The notes under the pieces: model-generated
What the model saw: only the letters and a program-made list of their open reading frames with translations
Database searches by the model: none
Told to the model about the DNA's origin: nothing
Shown here: piece after piece, positions 7,518 through 19,800 of the stretch
How the letters are laid out: every line of letters starts with the position of its first letter
Numbering within the stretch: the first letter of the stretch is position 1
Assembly (NCBI RefSeq): GCF_963678635.1
Contig: NW_026970685.1
Location: 1 to 25,000 of the forward strand
Source of the DNA: Symsagittifera roscoffensis
Taxonomy: Eukaryota; Xenacoelomorpha; Acoela; Convolutidae
Reading direction: 5' to 3'
Length of the DNA stretch: 25,000 nucleotides
Program-made: the position numbers and the translations under genes

Positions 7518-8655
7518 GATTTTGCAACCATACTTCCCCCGGAACCAATAAACTTTGGTTTCCCGGTTAATTTCTTGCCAAGTCAGAAGAGACTTTGACA
7601 AATCGTAAGTTGGTATAGTTTATGGTTAGAATTACGAGGGTATCTAATCCTCTTCAATACTCTAACTTTCGTTCTTGATTAATGAAAACATTCTTGGCAA
7701 ATGCTTTCGCAGTAGTTTGTCTTGCCACGATCCAAGAATTTCACCTCTAACGTAGCAATACAAATGCCCCCGGCTGTTCCTTTCAATCATTACCGCACTT
7801 TAGCCACCGGCATCAGTAAAACGCGGGTCATTCTCCATTATTCCATGCTTGATTATTCAATCCCAAAGGATGCTTTGAACACTCTAATTTTCTCAAAGTG
7901 AAAACACCGTTTCCACACCTCGTCACATTTAAGTGCAAGGTATTTCTTCGATGCGAAGGATGAGCGTAACGAGTGGAAAGCGTTAACTAACCACCATGTT
8001 ACCGTTATACTCAAACAGATCCAACTATGAGCTTTTTAAACGCAGCAACTTTTGCATACGCTTGTAGAGGCTGGTATTACCGCGGCTGCTGGCACCAGAC
8101 TTGCCCTCTACTCGATCATCAAAGGAGCTTTTGCATCCTTTCCATTCTGATTACAAACCATTAAGGCTCATATCATTATTTCTCGTCACTACCTCCTCGT
8201 GCGGAGAGTGGGTAATTTGCGTGCCTGCTGCCTTCCTTGGATGTGGTAGCCGTTTCTAAGGCTCCCTCTCCGGAATCGAACCCTGATTCCCCGTTAGCCG
8301 TCACAACCATGGTAGTCCGTTACACTACCATCATAGGTTGATAGCTCAGAAATTCGGAAGCTGCGTCCCCCGGCCTAAGCCATCTGGGATCTTTCAGTTA
8401 CTTTGGATTCATCCGGTATGCGCCCGTACTTAGCAGGTCGCTCGGTGAATTCTTGTAAAAGTTCGCGACCGGAGTCACGCAATCTGCATGCATTAGCTGC
8501 AGGGTTACCGCAGTTATTCATCTGACAGGTAACTCAACTTTTAGATAGTAACTGATTTAATGAGCCATTCGCGGTTTCACTTTTGCAAGTTTCACTTACA
8601 CATGCATGGCTTAGTCTTTCAGACAAGCATATGGCAACTGACAGGATCAATCAGT
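6841..8655 (-). rRNA. 18S (small subunit) rRNA, apparently full length
   Basis: This is the RNA of the small ribosomal subunit. On the minus strand it starts AACTGATTGATCCTGTCAGT near 8655 (usual ACCTGGTTGATCCTGCCAGT). It carries the 530-loop segment GTGCCAGCAGCCGCGGTAA (8077-8095), AAACTTAAAGGAATTGACGG, GGTGGTGCATGGCCGTTC (about 7365-7382), the decoding-site stretch GTACACACCGCCCGTCGCTA (about 6991-7010), and GTAACAAGGTTTCCGTAGG (6863-6881). It ends GGATCAGTG. Length of about 1815 nt is normal. TTCCGATAACGAACGAGA fits opisthokonts. It is diverged throughout: for example GCGGTAATACC replaces the usual GCGGTAATTCC. No insertion or intron is visible. Confidence 0.95.
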
Positions 8656-8776
8656 TTAAAGTACTTCGGAAGCTAGCTTTTTCAAACCGAACCCTGATTT
8701 GCAAGCTGCTACCTTTCCAGAAAGGCACACTAAGGTCAACCTTTCCCACGCACAAACTACTACTATCAGCATTTTA
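8656..8776 (-). other. Leader next to 18S (part of 5' external transcribed spacer)
   Basis: This is a unique segment between the 18S 5' end and the first 357-bp repeat. It is probably transcribed as 5' ETS. No promoter or processing site is recognised. Confidence 0.5.
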
Positions 8777-9847
8777 AACCTTCACGAGCTAAAGAAGTCT
8801 TGGGCTCTAGAGGACTTAGGAAAGGCCGTCCTCTGACTAACTCAGTTAAACAGCATAGTTGTGCACCATTGGTACTGATACGGTAAACCATATCCAACTA
8901 CACCTATAAGTAAGTCTTTCCTGGGGCACCAAGTCCAGGCTTATGCAAGCGCCACCAAGCACGTTTCTTTGAGACCAAGACGACTTCATCTCGACAGCTC
9001 ACTTAGTTAAACAGCACGGTTGTTGCACCTCTGGTGCTGATACGGCTAACCATATCCAACCATACCTATAAGCAAGCTACTTTGACTGGGGCACCAAGTT
9101 CAGTCTCATGCAAGAGCCATCAAGCATGATTAGAACCTTCACGAGCTAAAGCAATCTTGGACTCTAGAGGACTTAGGAAACGCCGTCCTCTGACTAACTC
9201 AGTTAAACAGCATAGTTGTGCACCATTGGTACTGATACGGTAAACCATATCCAACTACACCTATAAGTAAGTCTTTCCTGGGGCACCAAGTCCAGGCTTA
9301 TGCAAGCGCCACCAAGCACGTTTCTTTGAGACCAAGACGACTTCATCTCGACAGCTCACTTAGTTAAACAGCACGGTTGTTGCACCTCTGGTGCTGATAC
9401 GGCTAACCATATCCAACCATACCTATAAGCAAGCTACTTTGACTGGGGCACCAAGTTCAGTCTCATGCAAGAGCCATCAAGCATGATTAGAACCTTCACG
9501 AGCTAAAGCAATCTTGGACTCTAGAGGACTTAGGAAACGCCGTCCTCTGACTAACTCAGTTAAACAGCATAGTTGTGCACCATTGGTACTGATACGGTAA
9601 ACCATATCCAACTACACCTATAAGTAAGTCTTTCCTGGGGCACCAAGTCCAGGCTTATGCAAGCGCCACCAAGCACGTTTCTTTGAGACCAAGACGACTT
9701 CAACTCGACAGCTCACTTAGTTAAACAGCACGGTTGTTGCACCTCTGGTGCTGATACGGCTAACCATATCCAACCATACCTATAAGCAAGCTACTTTGAC
9801 TGGGGCACCAAGTCCAGTCTCATGCAAGAGCCACCAAGCATGATTTG
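8777..9847. repeat. Three 357-bp spacer repeats upstream of 18S
   Basis: Units start at 8777, 9134 and 9491, each at AACCTTCACGAGCTAAAG, and differ at few positions. Each is an internal dimer: the half with AGTTAAACAGCATAGTTG is followed about 160 bp later by a diverged half with AGTTAAACAGCACGGTTG. The second half carries AGCAAGCTACTTTGACTGGG (9071, 9428, 9785), also found in ITS1. Repeats at this place in rDNA are often spacer promoters or enhancers, but nothing here shows that directly. Confidence 0.92.
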
Positions 9848-10150
9848 GTTTACACCGGTTCATAGTTATGCGCAGTACTTAGAAGCACCTTAGCTAAAGC
9901 CAATCCTTCTTTTCACAAACAGCTCAACGACTGATTGCTTCACTTTCAAGCTTTTCTTAGCCTTCTCGAGAAGAGACTTTGCTCAACTACACAAAGCCTT
10001 TAAGGCAGTTTTGGTTCTGCTTTCTAGTTATAAACTATCTGACCTTCGTTCTTTTCGAACCTTGGATGGTTCTCCTTACTGAGGCGAAATCGAGCGATGA
10101 TACTTTACCAGTGGTCAAGTCTCATCAAATTACGCCTTTCTGATACGCTT
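9848..10150. other. Unique spacer upstream of the 357-bp repeats
   Basis: This is non-repetitive, moderately AT-rich sequence with no gene recognised. It has a 12-bp palindrome CTTCTCGAGAAG (about 9962-9973). An RNA polymerase I promoter firing leftward could lie here or in the 357-bp repeats, but these promoters have no consensus readable by eye. Confidence 0.5.
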
Positions 10151-10640
10151 TTGAGGTTAGGAAGTAAAAAAAAAATTTTCAAAAATTTTGAAATTTTTCA
10201 AAATTTTTTTGAAAATTCTCGCTACTACCCTTCCCCTATAATACACAGAAATCTCCTAAATGAGTATTTCTGGGGAAAATTTTTTTTTTTTCAAATGCTC
10301 ACCATTTGCTCAATTTTTGCTCAAAATAACTTTTGAAAACACGCCCGGAAAGCCCTGCCCATGTACTTTCCAACGCTTTTTACCCGAAGTGAATCGCACA
10401 ATTTTTTGTTGACCAAAAATGCAAGAGACTGAAGTGAATTTTTTTTTTTTTTTTGAAAAAATAGCAAAAGTCAATTTTTAACTCGAGCTGGAACCTAAAC
10501 TAATTTTAGTAAAAAAAATTGTAATATACCATTAGAAAGCTATGCTCAAGGGCTTTCCAGCGGTTATAATTATATTAAAATTGAACAATTTTTTGTTGCC
10601 CGAAATTTCATTCTTCTAAACTTCGTCACTTTTTGAGCTC
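10151..10640. other. A/T-tract low-complexity spacer
   Basis: This has runs of A and T, including A9, T12 and T18 tracts (for example about 10438-10455), and AAAATTTT-type self-complementary stretches. No gene is present. An open frame over part of it is low-complexity. It contains the motif CTCCTAAATGAGTATTTCTG (about 10253-10272), which recurs at the other end of the 368-bp satellite. Confidence 0.75.
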
Positions 10641-10826
10641 AAAATTGCAGTTCAGCCAAAGCGCTATAACTTTTACACCACTGGTCCGATTGGACTGAGC
10701 TTTCTACACCAACTAGCCCTCACACAGAGCTCTCTACGCTAAAATTGAAAGTTAGCTGTGCGAGCACTCCTTCATGCCTAAACAGCTGTTTTTCTGCAAT
10801 TTCGAGCTGAAAAATCGAATTACAGA
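10641..10826. repeat. Degenerate short monomer at the satellite's left edge
   Basis: This is homologous to part of the 368-bp unit (CTATAACTTTTACACCACTG against CATAACTTTTGAACCACTGG; GTGCGAGCACTCCTTC shared) but repeats after only about 177 bp. It lacks the other half of the 368-bp unit and is diverged, as expected for an array edge or an ancestral shorter form. Confidence 0.75.
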
Positions 10827-13800
10827 GTTTACGGCTCGGGTCATAACTTTTGAACCACTGGTCGCACAGCTCCCATCTTTTTCATGCAGCTGACCATAAA
10901 GCATATCTAACTTCGCTAAAATTGAAAGTGAGCTGTGCGAGCACTCCTTCAAGCTCAAACAAGCGTTTTAGAGCCCTGAGACCCCCATTTTTCAGCTCAA
11001 AATAGGGGTCTTCCGCTTCGATCAGTCGCTCCTGCAGCTCAACCAAGGGTCGCGCAAGCTCATCTAAGGTGGTTCTAAGACCTATTTTTCACGAGGAAGC
11101 GAATGGGCCTATCCCGGAAGCTCTACGAGCAAGCTTTGTTAACTTTCAAGCCAACTGAAGCAACTTCGTCAGTTTTGGACCTCATTTTGAGCTTGTTTAC
11201 GGCTCGGGTCATAACTTTTGAACCACTGGTCGCACAGCTCCCATCTTTTTCATGCAGCTGACCATCAAGCATATCTAACTTCGCTAAAATTGAAAGTGAG
11301 CTGTGCGAGCACTTCTTCAAGCTCAAACAAGCGTTTTAGAGCCCTGAGACCCCCATTTTTCAGCTCAAAATAGGGGTCTTCCGCTTCGATCAGTCGCTCC
11401 TGCAGCTCAACCAAGGGTCGCGCAAGCTCATCTAAGGTGGTTCTAAGACCTATTTTTCACGAGGAAGCGAATGGGCCTATCCCGGAAGCTCTACGAGCAA
11501 GCTTTGTTAACTTTCAAGCCAACTGAAGCAACTTCGTCAGTTTTGGACCTCATTTTGAGCTTGTTTACGGCTCGGGTCATAACTTTTGAACCACTGGTCG
11601 CACAGCTCCCATCTTTTTCATGCAGCTGACCATAAAGCATATCTAACTTCGCTAAAATTGAAAGTGAGCTGTGCGAGCACTCCTTCAAGCTCAAACAAGC
11701 GTTTTAGAGCCCTGAGACCCCCATTTTTCAGCTCAAAATAGGGGTCTTCCGCTTCGATCAGTCGCTCCTGCAGCTCAACCAAGGGTCGCGCAAGCTCATC
11801 TAAGGTGGTTCTAAGACCTATTTTTCACGAGGAAGCGAATGGGCCTATCCCGGAAGCTCTACGAGCAAGCTTTGTTAACTTTCAAGCCAACTGAAGCAAC
11901 TTCGTCAGTTTTGGACCTCATTTTGAGCTTGTTTACGGCTCGGGTCATAACTTTTGAACCACTGGTCGCACAGCTCCCATCTTTTTCATGCAGCTGACCA
12001 TCAAGCATATCTAACTTCGCTAAAATTGAAAGTGAGCTGTGCGAGCACTCCTTCAAGCTCAAACAAGCGTTTTAGAGCCCTGAGACCCCCATTTTTCAGC
12101 TCAAAATAGGGGTCTTCCGCTTCGATCAGTCGCTCCTGCAGCTCAACCAAGGGTCGCGCAAGCTCATCTAAGGTGGTTCTAAGACCTATTTTTCACGAGG
12201 AAGCGAATGGGCTTATCCCGGAAGCTCTACGAGCAAGCTTTGTTAACTTTCAAGCCAACTGAAGCAACTTCGTCAGTTTTGGACCTCATTTTGAGCTTGT
12301 TTACGGCTCGGGTCATAACTTTTGAACCACTGGTCGCACAGCTCCCATCTTTTTCATGCAGCTGACCATCAAGCATATCTAACTTCGCTAAAATTGAAAG
12401 TGAGCTGTGCGAGCACTCCTTCAAGCTCAAACAAGCGTTTTAGAGCCCTGAGACCCCCATTTTTCAGCTCAAAATAGGGGTCTTCCGCTTCGATCAGTCG
12501 CTCCTGCAGCTCAACCAAGGGTCGCGCAAGCTCATCTAAGGTGGTTCTAAGACCTATTTTTCACGAGGAAGCGAATGGGCTTATCCCGGAAGCTCTACGA
12601 GCAAGCTTTGTTAACTTTCAAGCCAACTGAAGCAACTTCGTCAGTTTTGGACCTCATTTTGAGCTTGTTTACGGCTCGGGTCATAACTTTTGAACCACTG
12701 GTCGCACAGCTCCCATCTTTTTCATGCAGCTGACCATCAAGCATATCTAACTTCGCTAAAATTGAAAGTGAGCTGTGCGAGCACTCCTTCAAGCTCAAAC
12801 AAGCGTTTTAGAGCCCTGAGACCCCCATTTTTCAGCTCAAAATAGGGGTCTTCCGCTTCGATCAGTCGCTCCTGCAGCTCAACCAAGGGTCGCGCAAGCT
12901 CATCTAAGGTGGTTCTAAGACCTATTTTTCACGAGGAAGCGAATGGGCCTATCCCGGAAGCTCTACGAGCAAGCTTTGTTAACTTTCAAGCCAACTGAAG
13001 CAACTTCGTCAGTTTTGGACCTCATTTTGAGCTTGTTTACGGCTCGGGTCATAACTTTTGAACCACTGGTCGCACAGCTCCCATCTTTTTCATGCAGCTG
13101 ACCATCAAGCATATCTAACTTCGCTAAAATTGAAAGTGAGCTGTGCGAGCACTCCTTCAAGCTCAAACAAGCGTTTTAGAGCCCTGAGACCCCCATTTTT
13201 CAGCTCAAAATAGGGGTCTTCCGCTTCGATCAGTCGCTCCTGCAGCTCAACCAAGGGTCGCGCAAGCTCATCTAAGGTGGTTCTAAGACCTATTTTTCAC
13301 GAGGAAGCGAATGGGCCTATCCCGGAAGCTCTACGAGCAAGCTTTGTTAACTTTCAAGCCAACTGAAGCAACTTCGTCAGTTTTGGACCTCATTTTGAGC
13401 TTGTTTACGGCTCGGGTCATAACTTTTGAACCACTGGTCGCACAGCTCCCATCTTTTTCATGCAGCTGACCATAAAGCATATCTAACTTCGCTAAAATTG
13501 AAAGTGAGCTGTGCGAGCACTCCTTCAAGCTCAAACAAGCGTTTTAGAGCCCTGAGACCCCCATTTTTCAGCTCAAAATAGGGGTCTTCCGCTTCGATCA
13601 GTCGCTCCTGCAGCTCAACCAAGGGTCGCGCAAGCTCATCTAAGGTGGTTCTAAGACCTATTTTTCACGAGGAAGCGAATGGGCCTATCCCGGAAGCTCT
13701 ACGAGCAAGCTTTGTTAACTTTCAAGCCAACTGAAGCAACTTCGTCAGTTTTGGACCTCATTTTGAGCTTGTTTACGGCTCGGGTCATAACTTTTGAACC

Positions 13801-16800
13801 ACTGGTCGCACAGCTCCCATCTTTTTCATGCAGCTGACCATCAAGCATATCTAACTTCGCTAAGATTGAAAGTGAGCTGTGCGAGCACTCCTTCAAGCTC
13901 AAACAAGCGTTTTAGAGCCCTGAGACCCCCATTTTTCAGCTCAAAATAGGGGTCTTCCGCTTCGATCAGTCGCTCCTGCAGCTCAACCAAGGGTCGCGCA
14001 AGCTCATCTAAGGTGGTTCTAAGACCTATTTTTCACGAGGAAGCGAATGGGCTTATCCCGGAAGCTCTACGAGCAAGCTTTGTTAACTTTCAAGCCAACT
14101 GAAGCAACTTCGTCAGTTTTGGACCTCATTTTGAGCTTGTTTACGGCTCGGGTCATAACTTTTGAACCACTGGTCGCACAGCTCCCATCTTTTTCATGCA
14201 GCTGACCATCAAGCATATCTAACTTCGCTAAAATTGAAAGTGAGCTGTGCGAGCACTCCTTCAAGCTCAAACAAGCGTTTTAGAGCCCTGAGACCCCCAT
14301 TTTTCAGCTCAAAATAGGGGTCTTCCGCTTCGATCAGTCGCTCCTGCAGCTCAACCAAGGGTCGCGCAAGCTCATCTAAGGTGGTTCTAAGACCTATTTT
14401 TCACGAGGAAGCGAATGGGCCTATCCCGGAAGCTCTACGAGCAAGCTTTGTTAACTTTCAAGCCAACTGAAGCAACTTCGTCAGTTTTGGACCTCATTTT
14501 GAGCTTGTTTACGGCTCGGGTCATAACTTTTGAACCACTGGTCGCACAGCTCCCATCTTTTTCATGCAGCTGACCATCAAGCATATCTAACTTCGCTAAA
14601 ATTGAAAGTGAGCTGTGCGAGCACTCCTTCAAGCTCAAACAAGCGTTTTAGAGCCCTGAGACCCCCATTTTTCAGCTCAAAATAGGGGTCTTCCGCTTCG
14701 ATCAGTCGCTCCTGCAGCTCAACCAAGGGTCGCGCAAGCTCATCTAAGGTGGTTCTAAGACCTATTTTTCACGAGGAAGCGAATGGGCTTATCCCGGAAG
14801 CTCTACGAGCAAGCTTTGTTAACTTTCAAGCCAACTGAAGCAACTTCGTCAGTTTTGGACCTCATTTTGAGCTTGTTTACGGCTCGGGTCATAACTTTTG
14901 AACCACTGGTCGCACAGCTCCCATCTTTTTCATGCAGCTGACCATCAAGCATATCTAACTTCGCTAAAATTGAAAGTGAGCTGTGCGAGCACTCCTTCAA
15001 GCTCAAACAAGCGTTTTAGAGCCCTGAGACCCCCATTTTTCAGCTCAAAATAGGGGTCTTCCGCTTCGATCAGTCGCTCCTGCAGCTCAACCAAGGGTCG
15101 CGCAAGCTCATCTAAGGTGGTTCTAAGACCTATTTTTCACGAGGAAGCGAATGGGCTTATCCCGGAAGCTCTACGAGCAAGCTTTGTTAACTTTCAAGCC
15201 AACTGAAGCAACTTCGTCAGTTTTGGACCTCATTTTGAGCTTGTTTACGGCTCGGGTCATAACTTTTGAACCACTGGTCGCACAGCTCCCATCTTTTTCA
15301 TGCAGCTGACCATCAAGCATATCTAACTTCGCTAAAATTGAAAGTGAGCTGTGCGAGCACTCCTTCAAGCTCAAACAAGCGTTTTAGAGCCCTGAGACCC
15401 CCATTTTTCAGCTCAAAATAGGGGTCTTCCGCTTCGATCAGTCGCTCCTGCAGCTCAACCAAGGGTCGCGCAAGCTCATCTAAGGTGGTTCTAAGACCTA
15501 TTTTTCACGAGGAAGCGAATGGGCCTATCCCGGAAGCTCTACGAGCAAGCTTTGTTAACTTTCAAGCCAACTGAAGCAACTTCGTCAGTTTTGGACCTCA
15601 TTTTGAGCTTGTTTACGGCTCGGGTCATAACTTTTGAACCACTGGTCGCACAGCTCCCATCTTTTTCATGCAGCTGACCATCAAGCATATCTAACTTCGC
15701 TAAAATTGAAAGTGAGCTGTGCGAGCACTCCTTCAAGCTCAAACAAGCGTTTTAGAGCCCTGAGACCCCCATTTTTCAGCTCAAAATAGGGGTCTTCCGC
15801 TTCGATCAGTCGCTCCTGCAGCTCAACCAAGGGTCGCGCAAGCTCATCTAAGGTGGTTCTAAGACCTATTTTTCACGAGGAAGCGAATGGGCCTATCCCG
15901 GAAGCTCTACGAGCAAGCTTTGTTAACTTTCAAGCCAACTGAAGCAACTTCGTCAGTTTTGGACCTCATTTTGAGCTTGTTTACGGCTCGGGTCATAACT
16001 TTTGAACCACTGGTCGCACAGCTCCCATCTTTTTCATGCAGCTGACCATAAAGCATATCTAACTTCGCTAAAATTGAAAGTGAGCTGTGCGAGCACTCCT
16101 TCAAGCTCAAACAAGCGTTTTAGAGCCCTGAGACCCCCATTTTTCAGCTCAAAATAGGGGTCTTCCGCTTCGATCAGTCGCTCCTGCAGCTCAACCAAGG
16201 GTCGCGCAAGCTCATCTAAGGTGGTTCTAAGACCTATTTTTCACGAGGAAGCGAATGGGCCTATCCCGGAAGCTCTACGAGCAAGCTTTGTTAACTTTCA
16301 AGCCAACTGAAGCAACTTCGTCAGTTTTGGACCTCATTTTGAGCTTGTTTACGGCTCGGGTCATAACTTTTGAACCACTGGTCGCACAGCTCCCATCTTT
16401 TTCATGCAGCTGACCATCAAGCATATCTAACTTCGCTAAAATTGAAAGTGAGCTGTGCGAGCACTCCTTCAAGCTCAAACAAGCGTTTTAGAGCCCTGAG
16501 ACCCCCATTTTTCAGCTCAAAATAGGGGTCTTCCGCTTCGATCAGTCGCTCCTGCAGCTCAACCAAGGGTCGCGCAAGCTCATCTAAGGTGGTTCTAAGA
16601 CCTATTTTTCACGAGGAAGCGAATGGGCCTATCCCGGAAGCTCTACGAGCAAGCTTTGTTAACTTTCAAGCCAACTGAAGCAACTTCGTCAGTTTTGGAC
16701 CTCATTTTGAGCTTGTTTACGGCTCGGGTATAACTTTTGAACCACTGGTCGCACAGCTCCCATCTTTTTCATGCAGCTGACCATAAAGCATATCTAACTT

Positions 16801-19800
16801 CGCTAAAATTGAAAGTGAGCTGTGCGAGCACTCCTTCAAGCTCAAACAAGCGTTTTAGAGCCCTGAGACCCCCATTTTTCAGCTCAAAATAGGGGTCTTC
16901 CCGCTTCGATCAGTCGCTCCTGCAGCTCAACCAAGGGTCGCGCAAGCTCATCTAAGGTGGTTCTAAGACCTATTTTTCACGAGGAAGCGAATGGGCCTAT
17001 CCCGGAAGCTCTACGAGCAAGCTTTGTTAACTTTCAAGCCAACTGAAGCAACTTCGTCAGTTTTGGACCTCATTTTGAGCTTGTTTACGGCTCGGGTCAT
17101 AACTTTTGAACCACTGGTCGCACAGCTCCCATCTTTTTCATGCAGCTGACCATCAAGCATATCTAACTTCGCTAAAATTGAAAGTGAGCTGTGCGAGCAC
17201 TCCTTCAAGCTCAAACAAGCGTTTTAGAGCCCTGAGACCCCCATTTTTCAGCTCAAAATAGGGGTCTTCCGCTTCGATCAGTCGCTCCTGCAGCTCAACC
17301 AAGGGTCGCGCAAGCTCATCTAAGGTGGTTCTAAGACCTATTTTTCACGAGGAAGCGAATGGGCCTATCCCGGAAGCTCTACGAGCAAGCTTTGTTAACT
17401 TTCAAGCCAACTGAAGCAACTTCGTCAGTTTTGGACCTCATTTTGAGCTTGTTTACGGCTCGGGTCATAACTTTTGAACCACTGGTCGCACAGCTCCCAT
17501 CTTTTTCATGCAGCTGACCATAAAGCATATCTAACTTCGCTAAAATTGAAAGTGAGCTGTGCGAGCACTCCTTCAAGCTCAAACAAGCGTTTTAGAGCCC
17601 TGAGACCCCCATTTTTCAGCTCAAAATAGGGGTCTTCCGCTTCGATCAGTCGCTCCTGCAGCTCAACCAAGGGTCGCGCAAGCTCATCTAAGGTGGTTCT
17701 AAGACCTATTTTTCACGAGGAAGCGAAAGGGCCTATCCCGGAAGCTCTACGAGCAAGCTTTGTTAACTTTCAAGCCAACTGAAGCAACTTCGTCAGTTTT
17801 GGACCTCATTTTGAGCTTGTTTACGGCTCGGGTCATAACTTTTGAACCACTGGTCGCACAGCTCCCATCTTTTTCATGCAGCTGACCATCAAGCATATCT
17901 AACTTCGCTAAAATTGAAAGTGAGCTGTACGAGCACTCCTTCAAGCTCAAACAAGCGTTTTAGAGCCCTGAGACCCCCATTTTTCAGCTCAAAATAGGGG
18001 TCTTCCGCTTCGATCAGTCGCTCCTGCAGCTCAACCAAGGGTCGCGCAAGCTCATCTAAGGTGGTTCTAAGACCTATTTTTCACGAGGAAGCGAATGGGC
18101 CTATCCCGGAAGCTCTACGAGCAAGCTTTGTTAACTTTCAAGCCAACTGAAGCAACTTCGTCAGTTTTGGACCTCATTTTGAGCTTGTTTACGGCTCGGG
18201 TCATAACTTTTGAACCACTGGTCGCACAGCTCCCATCTTTTTCATGCAGCTGACCATCAAGCATATCTAACTTCGCTAAAATTGAAAGTGAGCTGTGCGA
18301 GCACTCCTTCAAGCTCAAACAAGCGTTTTAGAGCCCTGAGACCCCCATTTTTCAGCTCAAAATAGGGGTCTTCCGCTTCGATCAGTCGCTCCTGCAGCTC
18401 AACCAAGGGTCGCGCAAGCTCATCTAAGGTGGTTCTAAGACCTATTTTTCACGAGGAAGCGAATGGGCTTATCCCGGAAGCTCTACGAGCAAGCTTTGTT
18501 AACTTTCAAGCCAACTGAAGCAACTTCGTCAGTTTTGGACCTCATTTTGAGCTTGTTTACGGCTCGGGTCATAACTTTTGAACCACTGGTCGCACAGCTC
18601 CCATCTTTTTCATGCAGCTGACCATCAAGCATATCTAACTTCGCTAAAATTGAAAGTGAGCTGTGCGAGCACTCCTTCAAGCTCAAACAAGCGTTTTAGA
18701 GCCCTGAGACCCCCATTTTTCAGCTCAAAATAGGGGTCTTCCGCTTCGATCAGTCGCTCCTGCAGCTCAACCAAGGGTCGCGCAAGCTCATCTAAGGTGG
18801 TTCTAAGACCTATTTTTCACGAGGAAGCGAATGGGCTTATCCCGGAAGCTCTACGAGCAAGCTTTGTTAACTTTCAAGCCAACTGAAGCAACTTCGTCAG
18901 TTTTGGACCTCATTTTGAGCTTGTTTACGGCTCGGGTCATAACTTTTGAACCACTGGTCGCACAGCTCCCATCTTTTTCATGCAGCTGACCATCAAGCAT
19001 ATCTAACTTCGCTAAAATTGAAAGTGAGCTGTGCGAGCACTCCTTCAAGCTCAAACAAGCGTTTTAGAGCCCTGAGACCCCCATTTTTCAGCTCAAAATA
19101 GGGGTCTTCCGCTTCGATCAGTCGCTCCTGCAGCTCAACCAAGGGTCGCGCAAGCTCATCTAAGGTGGTTCTAAGACCTATTTTTCACGAGGAAGCGAAT
19201 GGGCCTATCCCGGAAGCTCTACGAGCAAGCTTTGTTAACTTTCAAGCCAACTGAAGCAACTTCGTCAGTTTTGGACCTCATTTTGAGCTTGTTTACGGCT
19301 CGGGTCATAACTTTTGAACCACTGGTCGCACAGCTCCCATCTTTTTCATGCAGCTGACCATCAAGCATATCTAACTTCGCTAAAATTGAAAGTGAGCTGT
19401 GCGAGCACTCCTTCAAGCTCAAACAAGCGTTTTAGAGCCCTGAGACCCCCATTTTTCAGCTCAAAATAGGGGTCTTCCGCTTCGATCAGTCGCTCCTGCA
19501 GCTCAACCAAGGGTCGCGCAAGCTCATCTAAGGTGGTTCTAAGACCTATTTTTCACGAGGAAGCGAATGGGCCTATCCCGGAAGCTCTACGAGCAAGCTT
19601 TGTTAACTTTCAAGCCAACTGAAGCAACTTCGTCAGTTTTGGACCTCATTTTGAGCTTGTTTACGGCTCGGGTCATAACTTTTGAACCACTGGTCGCACA
19701 GCTCCCATCTTTTTCATGCAGCTGACCATAAAGCATATCTAACTTCGCTAAAATTGAAAGTGAGCTGTGCGAGCACTCCTTCAAGCTCAAACAAGCGTTT

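Noticed and set aside
8270-8300. tRNA-like GGTTCGATTCC on the minus strand
   Set aside because: It is a normal conserved stretch of 18S (GGGTTCGATTCCGGAGAGG).
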